64,000 bases of DNA from Cheiracanthium punctorium (taxonomy: Eukaryota > Arthropoda > Arachnida > Araneae > Cheiracanthiidae), in assembly GCA_038373885.1 (NCBI GenBank), contig JAWZYV010012522.1:222778-286777 (forward strand), written 5' to 3'. The notes under the pieces are model-generated. The model did not search any database. It was not told the DNA's origin and saw only the letters and a program-made list of their open reading frames with translations. The translations under genes were made by a program, and so were the position numbers. Shown here piece after piece: positions 39,801 through 52,373 of this stretch (its first letter is position 1; each line of letters begins with the position of its first letter).

Positions 39801-41532
39801 CATACTCCCTTCTCTTACAGGAAGTCGGTGTACACCACTGATTATGCATCTGCACATTCTTTGGAAGTGCATGAAATGTTTGTAAGTAATAATTACAACA
39901 AAAAGAAAAACAGGCCTTTTGCTTGAAATTACCTAAGTGATATGATAATTTTAAGAAATAAGAGGAGGCCCCCCCAAAAGAGATGTTTGCTTCAGAGTGG
40001 CTTTTTAAGGCCCAGATCATGTTTATCTAGAATACAAATAAAGGGAACACAAGGTCATTAGTTAAAGAACTTTGACTCTAAAAATACTAGCATATAAATT
40101 TAACTGTTACAAATGTGCTGTACATAGTACATATCGTAATACAGCGGATCTGTTTGTGAGCTGTGTGTTTAGCTGTTTTGTAAGCAGTAAGCAGCTTATT
40201 TGTTTTCTGCTTAAACAGTGCTGGGTTATCCATTTAGAATATTAGATGCGCAAATCTGAAAAGTTATAAAAAACCAAAAAAAAAAAAAAAAAGAGGTTGG
40301 GAAAATAGCTGTATGGATTTTTAGGCCCCTACGTGTGGGGGCCCCAGGCATTCGCCCCGCCATGCCTCCCTATTTTTACGGCTCTGTGAACGTTAAAGGG
40401 TTAAGGCTATAAAGTGATTCTGAAAATGACTACTTAGATCACATTCTATTTTTTACATGCAAAAATAAAGTTTTTCTAATTTCTTGCTAATTAAATCTCA
40501 TAGTTTTATCTTGGCTAACCATATTTATTTATTTATTTCAAAGGTGTACCTGCTGTTATTTTGATCATTACATTGAGTATCAATCATAAGTACTATGCTC
40601 GTACAGACTAGTAAGTATAATTTTAAAACTAATACAGCAACTCCTCCTTATTATATTGCACATTGTTGTTTGTATCGTACGTTTTCTCCATGTCTTTCAG
40701 TTTTTACCTTTTTTTAATGTGCAGATCCATTCATATAAATAAGATTCAAATGATTAACATTTGCTCACTAATATCTTCTGCAATAACAGCAACTAGGAAG
40801 GATGCTTTTGCTACTAAATTAAAGATAAGGCAACTTGGAATACTTTTTGGGTTAAAAAATGCTATTTTCATATTATTGTCAAGTATTTGGCAACTTTTCT
40901 TATAATATAGGCAATTTGTTTGGGCCACATATGGCAACCTCCGGCCCACCATATCTTTTGATCCAGCCCATGGAATATATCAAAACCCCATATGAACCCC
41001 AATTATACAGCTCACAACTTTGCTGACATCCTTAAGTTTGGCCTATGACTTCACCCACAACTTTTCAAAGGTTGCCAATACCTGGTTTAGCCCATACCAA
41101 AAATCTCATGAACTGTTGCAAAGTTTTGCAACTTTTGGCAAAATAATACCAGATTTGGCTCTGGTACCAAAAATAAGTTTCCAAAACTGAACCCAGCTTG
41201 GTGATATCTTATTTTTGCATGAAATCATATAACTGTAATATAATTGAAATATCATATAGCAATTTCAAATTAAACAAGTTTGAAGTGTATCAAAAATTTT
41301 ATTTAATTTAGTAGACTTATAAGCAAGTCACATGGTGTATACATCAAGTTTTTTAAATGCTATAATGGGAACAATACATTTTTAACCTAAAAAAAAAAAA
41401 GATACTGTTTTGGCTACTTAAATTGAGACAAAGAATGCTATTTCAGGTACTTTTGGAATATTATTTTGGGTTTTATGCTGGTGAGGCTGCTAATGATACT
41501 ATTTTCACCTCCTGACAGTGATGGATACTTTG

Positions 41533-41566
<34 letters not shown>

Positions 41567-44500
41567 CACCAGATGACTAATACCTTCTTCAGTGAAAAAT
41601 AAAAAGTATGAATACACATTGTATTTGTACACAAAACTATAAAAGAAAATTTATCTTCTCTGTCTGTTGCTCAACTGAATCTTTTTCATTACTGTACATA
41701 AACTGCTAATTTTATTACATTTTAAATGCATATGTTAATAAAAGTAAAATTTTTACCATGTATATAATAGCTTCTCTACTCAGGCAGGGTTTCTACAGAC
41801 CTGGAAAGTCAGGGAAGTGAGTTTTGGTTAGATAAATTATATATATTTTATAGAAGGTGATTATAGAAAAACTATCCCGATAAATGAACCTCTAGTGGCT
41901 TATCCAGGCTACCTATCAAAAAGAAATTTTAGATATTGACATTTGAAGGTATGCACCTGAGATTGACATTATTTATAACAATAGAGCTCTCATGGTTACA
42001 ATAAAAAAAAAATTGAAAAATTCTAATGCCAACACCCTCTTTTTTTGTCTGTGAAAATTGATCAGCGCATTGAAAAACCAAAGTGATGTTGGAATGATGC
42101 ATGTACGACAAAAATTGGCAGCAAAACGCATTTGCAAAAAGGAGCGTTGTAGAGGACCAAGGACAGCACAGAGAGATAGGGTGTATTGACACAAGTTGCA
42201 TAATTCACTGGAATAGGCACTAGAAATGTTAAATTAAGAGTAGGGCTCTTGAAAACTTAATTCCAATAAAAACATTTTTCCTTTTCCCCTCTTGTTCTGT
42301 TGATTCTTTACAGTGCTCTTCTTAGCAAATATTTTACAAAGTCAATTTTCATGATACATGTATCGTTCAAATGCCACTTATGATGGCTTATATCGTTCAA
42401 ATGCCACTTACGTTCAAATGCCACAAATGCCCCTCCCCTCCCCCCCCCCCCCCCAAAAAAAAGAGAGAGAGAGAGAAACTGTTGTCATTATAGAAAAATT
42501 TGATTTTTTTTTTTTTTTTACCATAACCGTGATAGCTTGATTGCTTTAAATAATCCCAATCTCAAGCACAGCCTCAAATGTCAATATTTAAACTTTAATC
42601 TTAATCAGTTGACTGGATAGGTCAATAAAGATTCATTTATTGGGATAGTTTATATATATAATCAACCTGTATTTACTGTACATGTGTGTATCACAAGAAA
42701 GAGCTGCAATTAACTCTTTAGCTGTTATGTATGTATTTTGGCATTTCAAAACTTAAGTTTCATTTTCAATCAATTGAAATCATTCTGCCCAATTCAATAC
42801 CAGAATTATCTATCATTTTCTCTACTTATTATAAAAGAAGTTGTCTGTGTGTGTGTTGGCGGCGTTACGGACAAATGGCTACACCTAGAAACACCAAATA
42901 TGGTACTCAGGAAGTTCTGTACATGAAGTTGTGCACCGCGAAGTGATTTTTTTTAATTTTATGCCATTTTTGGCATTTTTCTCACCTACTTCGTAATAAC
43001 GAGAGAAATTACACTTGCATCAAAACAACCTTTGTATCATCGGATAGAGAGGAAAATTTTCTTTTTAAAACAGTTTGTTCTGAATATGTAACATGATTTA
43101 CCGATTTTTAGGAATTTTTTTACTAAGCATCTGTTTTGGCGAATTTTTTCGTAAAATAATTTCAAAAACTGTTGCATCTTGAAGTCTATCTGTCATAACT
43201 TTTTGATATTTTGAGAAATTGTGAAATATTCTTTTCTCCCTCTTTTAAAATGAAAACGAAAAAATTATGTAAATTAGATGATTTTTTATGAATTTTAATA
43301 CTACCTAATGTTTAGAATTTAATAGCATCAATGCGGAGAGCTTACTTCATTGCATTGCAATCATGGCACGAGAATATATGTTGGGTTGTTGCCACAAAAG
43401 GGATTAGAAAAAAGGTTTTTCAACCTATCCATTGAAATTTTTAATGAGGCACCCTCCGTATTTTGAATTCGCAAGTGAGGATTGATGACATCAGTGTCTT
43501 AAAGATGCGTAAAAATTATGCCACAATTTTAACTCATTTATTCCAGCTCTTTTTTTAACACAGGAAGATGATATATTTATTAAAATTTACTGTAGAAATA
43601 AACTAAGAAATTCACGATTATTATTATTAGAAGTGATATTTTAATCCACTGCTTATTTAAAAATTGAAATGTCTTAACAGCAACTGAAAATGTTCATTTT
43701 AAAAGTTACAAAGTTCGTCTTAAAGTGCAATATATTAAAATTTCTCTATTTACTTTTTTTTTTTTTGTCATTTAATTATGGTGCAGGCGTTGCCCAACAT
43801 ATGCATGCATGTTGCGCGTAGTTTTATTTTAACATTGAATTATATTTCTCCATAGCGGTTCTATATAAAGCAAAGTTTTAATGATACCATTTGAAAAAAA
43901 CTGCTATGCGAAATATCGAAATTAACTCCCTCAACCAACTGGGGTATCCTTTATGGCAGTTAAACATTGACGTCATAAATTTAAAAAATGCATGAAATTT
44001 CTAAACTCTGCAACTCTAACGCCCTGTCACAAATAAAACGGGAATAAATAGCTCCTCGAGATTACACAGTTTGATGTTTTTCAGGAGATAGTAAAACCAT
44101 GGAGGATATATAAGATATCGCTTTATTGGATACATGGATATTTAAAATGGCACCCCTTGGATATTTTCTCTCCACGGTGAGATGAAATGGCTTGCGGTGC
44201 TAAATATGCCAATCTTATAAAACTATGCATGAATTAAATATATATGGAGAGTTTCCTTAATGGCAATCAATATGTGAAATGATTATTATTTATGCTAATG
44301 CGTAAATTGCAAAGAATCGCCATAGAATCAAAAGATCCCATTGGTGCCAAGTAATTTAAGCTGTTTCTTTTAAGTGAGCCTTGAAGAGGGAGAAGCAAAG
44401 ATACATAGTATTAATGTATGTAATAGGTAGTATTATTAGATTTGTAAGGATAATACGAAAATCACAATATACCACGGTAATAAATACTTCATGAAATTAA

Positions 44501-47500
44501 AAGTGTTTTTTCATGAAATTAAAAGTCCTTTTTCAATGGTTGTCTTACAACCAACTAAGCAAAAAGTAATTCTAATTTGCATTAATATATCCCGCACTAA
44601 TTTCAACAGAGGAGATTACTTGAACTTTTTTAAAAATGAAATTCTGTATTGTCACATGCAGATATGATTTTAGTAAAATATTCGCTTCTTCCCGTATGAA
44701 GAGCGGGTGTGCAGCTATTTTAAAAACATCTCTTGAAAATAGCATAAATGAATTCAGAAGACAGACGACCTCAAAACGTGTAAATACACCAAAATCTCGA
44801 AGCCAAATTTTTTCATGATTACAATACTTTCCTTACATATAGTGCATGTTCGGAAAGAAATAAACAGTTTTCCATTTCATGTAGTGTCTTAGGTATTTAA
44901 TACTATAACTTAAACCTAAAAAACAGTATGATGTAGAAATAAGACATTTTGAAAGCCAGTTCTCTGCAAACTGTTAAGCTTTTCACTTTTTTGATAGTAA
45001 ATGATACTGACATAATTTTTTGAGTCATTATACTGCAATGATGCCAGGTTAGTACTCATGATGCAAACTTTACGTCAAGAGTAAAATAATTTTGCTTTTT
45101 TTTTAACATTCCACATCACGAATAAATTCAAATTACACATGTAAGGAAAACTTTTGTTTCCTACCATGCGAAGAACGGGCACGCAGCGAGTACTTATTAT
45201 AAAAGAAGATGACTGTGTGTGTGTGTTTCGGTGGCATTATGGACAAACGGCTACACTAAGAAATACCAAATTTGGTACTCAGGAAGTTCATGAAGTTGTG
45301 CATCTCGAAGCGATTTTTTTCAAAATTCGACCTAGAATTTTTTTTATTTTACGTTTTATGCAATTTTTGGCATTTTTTCTCACATAATTTGTAATAACGG
45401 TGGTAATTATGCTTGCAGCAAAACAACATTTACTTTATCGGATAAAGATAGAAAATTTTCTTTTAAAAACAGTTTTTTCTGAATATTTAACATAATTTGC
45501 AGATTTTTAGGAATTTTTTATTTAAAGGTGACATTTGAAAAATTTTTTTGTAAAATAATTTTAAAACTGTCACATGTTGAATTCTACCTGTCATAACTTT
45601 TTAATATTTTGACAAATGATAAAACAAACATTTCACCCTCTCTTAAAATGAAAACTAAAAGATTATATAAATTAGGTAATTTTTTATGAATTTTAATGTA
45701 ACATAATGTTTAGAATTTTATAGCATCAATGAGGAGAGCTTGCACTGCATTAATAAATCATGGCACCAGAATTTATGTTGGGTTGTTGCCACAAAAAGGA
45801 TTAGAAAATGGTTTTTCAACCTAGCCATAGAAATTTTTAATGGGCACCGTCCATAATTTCATACTATAATACAATTTGAAAACTACTGTGCGAAATATCG
45901 AAATTAACTCCCTCAACCAACCGGTGTATCTTTTACGGCAGTTAAACAGTGACGTCATAAATTTAAAAATCTGGTCAAATTTGTAAACTCTGCAGCTCTA
46001 ACGTTCTATCAAATTCAAGCGATTCTAAATTGCTCCTCAAGATTACCCACTTTGATGTTTTTCAGTAGACAGAACCATGGAGGATTTAAAAGATATCGCT
46101 ATATTGGATACATGGATATTTAAATTGCCACCGCTTGTATATTTTCCCCCCATGGGGAGACATGGGCGTAGGCAGGGTGGGGCAGCTGCCCCCCCTAAAA
46201 TGATCTAGTCATAGGGTCTGATTATGACAAACCGGGCATTCTCCGGTTAGACTCCATGTCCTTGCCCCCCCCCCCTCTAATGAAAATCCTGGCTACGCCC
46301 TTGTGGGGAGATGAAATGTTTTGTGGTGCTAAATACGCCAATCTTGCAAAACTATGCATAAATAAAATATATGTGAGCGCTTCCTTAATGGCAACCATTA
46401 TGTGAAATGATTATCGTTTATGCTAATGCGTAAATTTCAAAGAATCTCCATTGAATATGTCCCACTTGTGCCAAATAATCTCATTTGTTTCTTTAAATCA
46501 AGCCTTGAAGAGGGAGAAGTGAAGATAGATAGTATTAATATGCGTAACAGGTAGTATTAGTAGATTTGTAAGGATAATATGAATAAATCACAATATACCA
46601 CATTAATAAATATTTCATGAAATTAAAAGTATTCTGTTCATCCTTTTTTCAATGGTTATCTTACGGCCGACCAAACGATAAGTAATTCTAATTTGCTTTA
46701 ATATAAACCACAGTAATTTCAACAGAGGAGATTACTTGAACTCTTTTAACGCTGTATGCCAAGAGTAAAAAAAATTTTTTTTTTTTTTAGATTCCACATC
46801 ACGGGGATTAATTCATATTACACATGTAAGGAAAATTTTTGTTTCCTACCGTGCGAAGAACGTTCATGCAGCAAGTTAAATATAAAAGGATTAGTCTTAA
46901 TTAGTTTCCTATATGGAAAATTTTAGTTATAAAATCTCAGTGTTTGAATTTGTTAAAACCACCTGTTAGCATGGAGCAGCAACAAATCTTGGTTAATACT
47001 TTACTTAGTACATATTCTTTATTGCTTGTCTGAGTTACTTTTCATATATAGTATGTTCAAAGTTTAACCATTTCAGGACAGGTGCTGCATATACATGGCA
47101 GTATGTAATTTACTGTACATACGTCATCATGCAGAAAATAATTAATATGAAACATTATATGATTTTAGAGAACATAAGTTAATAAGCTTAGTTTTGAGAA
47201 TCTGCTATCCTCCAAGATAACTCTTGCAGTAGTGGTTTTCGTACCCGCAGTAATTTCTGAATTTTATCAGCCATCCAGAAAGGGTTAAAGTTGATTCGAT
47301 TAATAGTTTTGGAGGCATTTTCTTTCAAAGTTTACAGTTGTGGAAAATCACATAAGCTCATTTGAATGTTGGTGGTTTTCATATTTTCAAAGTAACTCAT
47401 TTTTTCTCTGTTTTTCTGTATATCTGTGCAAAATTTTTAACTTATTGATCTAATGTGTTAAAAATTGCAAAATACCTGTTAATAAGCTAATTTCTTAACA

Positions 47501-50500
47501 TTTTTTTACATATCTGTGCAACTTTTGAAAACAGCCAAACTGTTACATTGTTACACAAAACAAATATGGTCGAGCCTCGATTTAACGTACTTTGATTTAA
47601 CGAATGTTCTTTCTGCCCGCACAAAAAGGGTGCTAAAATGCTCTGATTTAACGAATTTTTAGTATTGATTTAATGAACAACGATCGCTGAAATAAAATTC
47701 GCATATAAAACTAAAACTTTGAATTTACAAAGACAGTGATACAGAAACAGTCATTTACAATTAAGCCGTGGATAACGATGATCAGATGCCTGGATGGGAA
47801 GATTTTCCTAGTACTGGTAATGTTACAGAATATGTGTCTTGCTATGTACAGCTAAGTACCTGCGATAGTGAACAGGAAGAGAATAAAGATTCTGAAAGCT
47901 GCGAAGATAAAGAAATGGAAATTGAATTTAAAATGGCGGCATTCCAAGAAGCAGTTTGTAGCTAGAACACTTTAAAGACAGAACAACGTCCTCAACTCTA
48001 TTGACTTTCGATATTTTCTAACTCAAGAACTTTGGAAAGTCAAAACAAAGCACTATCAAGGATTTCTTTCCAAAGTGCCAATAAGGATGTATATATTATG
48101 TATTAAGTTTTAAGAGCAAGTAACAGTAAAGAATTTAGATAATTTTACAGTTGATCTCCTAAGGTATAACTTGTAATTTTTAAGCTCATAGTAAGCAATA
48201 ATTATTCTTTTTTTTCATATCTAAGGGTATTTTGCATTGATATTTTTATACCATACTCTTTACAAAAATTTATATTCGATTTAATGAATTGCTTCGATTT
48301 AACGAACGAATTTGTGGGTCCCAATCAATTCGTTAAATCGAGGTTCGACTGTAGATTTTCTATACGATTTGTATAGAACAATCTTTGTGTAGCTTGAGAT
48401 GTATTAATTTGTAACTTAAACTATTTTAAACTTTAAATAAAGTACTTTAAATTCTTTTTGGTGCTTTAACAGGGCTTGCATGGTCTAAAAAATTTTTAAG
48501 AACTTTTTTTTTTTCCACAAAGGTCCTTGAATATTTTTTATTAATAATCTTTAAAACCTCTTTACTTGTTACCCAAAATAGTAACCTGTTAGTAATAAGA
48601 TTTGACAACATGTTACATAAGATAAGACAACATGTTACTTAACACTCAACAAACTGATGTTAAATTGTTAAAACATTAAAGGAATTTGCAAAAAACACAC
48701 ATAAATATAAAGAGATATTGTATTTCCTATTTACGAGTATTTTTTCCCAAAATTCTTTATTGTGTTTAGTAACATTTTTAGGTTTTAATTAATTTTAATC
48801 CACCAATTAATAATTAAAAAGATTCATTTTTGTTAAGTGACCATTATAAGGTTAAAATCCTCATCTGCTATTTGTTTTTAGGGTGCTAATATCAAACATA
48901 ACCATATTATAGTGCGTATGCTAATTTTTTAACTATAAATCTATCAGCTTCCCTAGGTATTTTAGTTTGTATCCATTTAGTTGGAATATACGGAACTTTA
49001 ATTATGGTTTTACACTGTGCTTTTTAGTGGACCTTTTAACTCTTAAATCTCTTAATTTTTGCTTAGGAAAAATTTAAACTATACTAGTTTAGTGTGTGAT
49101 TTTTTAATAATGTATAGAATTTGTACTTGAAATCCTTAATAATTATTTTCTTCTTTTTAAGTTTTGATCTTTTGTAAGAGCAATCCTAATATGTTCTGTA
49201 ATTTACTATGAATTCATTAAATTTATATGTATGTGTGAAAATAACTTGCGATAATACAGTCAGATCTTGTTATGGCGAACCCTGCATATCCAGTATATAA
49301 TGAATGAAAAGTTTGGTCCTGTCTTTTTCATATTTTATTTCTAAAGGTTCGAATATAGCGAACCACCAGTTATAGTGAACAAAAGCTTTGGTCTCTTGCT
49401 GTAGTGGGTTGATTTCTAGTTTAACACTGTTTGGTGCAATTTTAAAATTGGCATTGCGGCATGTTTTCTCAACTTGCGTGTAGGTGCTGCAATGCTAAGA
49501 GACATTATGGGAAAACGGACACAGATTAACAATGCAAACGCACAGATTTAAAAATTTGAAATCACTCATTTAGGAAATTAGATAAATGTGAAGAACTAAA
49601 ATAGGATGAATGCAAAAATACATAAATGATGATTACATGATTTATTATTTTTTAACCACAGAAAAAAAATTAGCAACTGATCTCAAGGATTACCACATTA
49701 GTTTATTTTATTGTACACTGATGAAGAAGTGTTAAATTTGGATTCATACAAATAGTGATATATAGCATTTTAAACAAAAGATTTAATTTTATTAAATGTA
49801 TTTTGGCAGTTGCTGGCTCTCAAAAGATGTCATTATTTATGCTGTAATAATTCCCTTGGGGCTGATGTTAGCTGTAAATTTTTCCATTTTTGGATCCATC
49901 TTTCATGCCAACATATGCAGGCGATCCTACTTAAGAATAAATCAAGATCGTAGAAAACTGGTTATTGCTAGAGCAAAAGCATTATTCTGCACTTCTATAC
50001 TTTTAGGTATGTATTATTTCAAAGATTATGAAAGGCTTCCTCATGTTGTAATTCCATATTTAGCTCTTAAATAAAGGAAATGCAAAATTTTATGTAGGTC
50101 ACACTCCTTTCACGCACCTTTCTAAAAGTGAGTGCCAAATTACTTTAAAATTTAAACATTTATCTAATGTCATTACTTAACCTTTAGAGACCAACTAGTG
50201 CAACTTATGTATCAGAAAAGAATCATGACCACAGCCTGGGATTAGTACCACCTACATGTGTACCTTCCCTATTTTCTTGTGATCTGCAATAAGGTGTGCT
50301 GTGAAAACTTTTTAATTTCATAATTCAATTGTGGCCAAAATTTGTGTTTTTTATTGAATAAGAAAAGTGCTGAATTTCAAAATTTTTGAAATATATCTTA
50401 AGGGTCCACTATTGCACCAAGTGCCACAAAAAATCAAAAAATTCAACATTTTAATATTATTTAAAAGATATAAATAAATATGTTTTCTAATATCCAATAG

Positions 50501-52221
50501 CGAAAAGCAGTTGGGTTAAATGCTATTCAATGACTGTATAAATTTTTAAATTGTCAGAAAATATCTTGAAGATTCACTATATCGAACAAAACACAACTCT
50601 TTGTGTTTATGTGTGAATTTTATTTCTAGACTTAAAAGCTTTCAGCTAAAAGGGAATTTATTTGGAGAAAACGTTTCTTAGAGAAAGTCTTCCTTTGACT
50701 TCATTTCAGCATAAGTTTGTGCATAACAACTAAGAGTGATATTGAAGCCTCATTTTTTGGAAAACCCAAGCATTTGTGCGATAGTGTTATCCACATACAA
50801 AGAAATTATGCAGTCTTATTTGTTTGTACAGAATAACTTGAAACCTAAAAAGAATTCTAAGGAACCTACTGTTAGAGAAGTTTCTGTAGTTATGGCAGAT
50901 AGATTAGAGTTAATTTAGAATTTTGCCTCAATTCCAGTTGTTTCTAGAGAAAGAATTCTTCAAATGATAAGATCATTTTGCATTAAATATCAAAACCTTA
51001 AGAAATGGTTTAAGGGTAATTGAAAATAGAGTGAGACTGTTCAGTAAAAAGTTGATAGTTTTTTAGCTGAGTATAAAAAGTTATTTGATATTTCTGTCTT
51101 CAAATGAAATTAGATAAGTGCAAATGCAAACATTCATGTAAAGTTTTCCATTAAAGAACTGGCTCTTCTGAAGTACCTCTGTGGTACTTCAGAATATTGC
51201 AAAGGATTATGTACATGAAAATGTGGATAATGGTTTTCTGGACATTACATGAGCAGTATTTATAGGTTGTGAGCATATGTAAATCGCCAAAAAATGAAAA
51301 GTCGCCATTGGTGGCAAGCCATCCTAGCTGTTCTGTAGTTTTTATCAAAGAAAATATATGAAGTACTGTTTTCTTAGAGCTAATTATTAACAATACGTAT
51401 ACGCAAGTCACCATATTTTGAAAATTCTCCATATTTGGCTTATACGCAAGGTGTTCCATTGGTTTTGCATAATTAAAAATAGTGCGATGTTTAAATTTTT
51501 ATGTTCCAAGCAACATGCAAGAACCAAGCAATGTGTAACTTGGTAACATTCTTATCTGATCCAACCTTTGGGTTTTGTTTGTTGAAATTATGCCTTTTTT
51601 ACGAATGAACCTTATTAGGGGCGGAATGCCTCATACGAAAAGCGAGCGTAGCGAGTGTAGGGGGGCCCTGGCCCCTAGTTGTTATAAATAAATGTTTAAT
51701 GTTTACATATATGTTTTCTCTGTTTTTACATGTACTTTGCCAACAGTTTACTATTTTATTGTCACTTGGTTGTAATTGGATAATTAAAACCATTTTCAGG
51801 CAAGCAATTATTTGTCATAAGAAATGATTTGATCAACCCTTTTTCTACTTCTCTCTTCACTGTAGTGGGCCCTCAAGATATTTTCTGAAAAATCTAAAAA
51901 TTGGCACTGTCATTAACAAGCATTTAACCCAACTTTTTTTTTTGCAATTGGACAATAGAGAACTGTTTTTATATCTTATACGTAATATTAAAATACACAA
52001 TGTTTCTAATATTTGTGATATTTTGGTGAAATAGTGGACCCTTAAGATTTATTTCAAATTTTTTGAAATTTGGTATTTTTCTTATTTAGTAGCTTTAGTA
52101 GCTTTTCTTATTTAGTAGCTTTAGTAGCATTAACTTTTCTCCACTATTGGATTTTGAAATTTAAAAAAAAGCTTTTATTTACTGTACCCTAATCTGCAGG
52201 CCTTGCAATAGTTCTGTATTT

Positions 52222-52275
<54 letters not shown>

Positions 52276-52323
52276 ATGCCTTAACATATTCTATATTCCT
52301 ATATTCAAAATATCCTTTATAAG

Positions 52324-52373
<50 letters not shown>

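Larger units (their letters stand above)
29021..40543 (+). other. Receptor intron within TM4, 11.5 kb
   Basis: This is the largest intron. It holds SINE-like units (29124-29321, 35402-35597, 38956-39135), a palindromic MITE (30315-30547), a likely hAT-type MITE (30776-31077), and the 1.34-kb direct duplication (32130-33473 and 35881-37224). Fragments of CACGGACGTAGC-ended hAT-like elements lie near 32757, 33527, 36510 and 38265 (the last reversed). A hAT MITE lies at 39699-39840. AT-rich remainder 31080-32129, 33660-35380 and 38290-38950 shows nothing else. Confidence 0.65.
40611..49809 (+). other. Receptor intron (loop 2-TM5), 9.2 kb
   Basis: It contains a minus-oriented hAT MITE (40926-41084), an A29 run (41535-41563), two head-to-tail Helitrons (42821-46875) with a hAT MITE inside the second, a Tigger relic (47567-48351), and a partial Tigger-like end at 49257. 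I see nothing definable in 41100-42820 apart from C- and T-runs near 42430-42520, or in 48352-49250. Confidence 0.7.
50358..52090. mobile_element. Long-inverted-repeat element, unclassified
   Basis: The arm about 50358-50590 (gaatttcaaaatttttgaaa, cttaagggtccactattgca) and the arm about 51852-52090 are reverse complements over roughly 230 bp. The exact ends are unclear. The interior carries a decayed open frame on the + strand (50736-51030) and, near the right arm, a Helitron-like 3' terminus (51600-51678). Confidence 0.65.

Noticed and set aside
47768..47965. Small acidic host protein
   Set aside because: It lies wholly inside a TA-flanked Tigger element and resembles the transposase tail.
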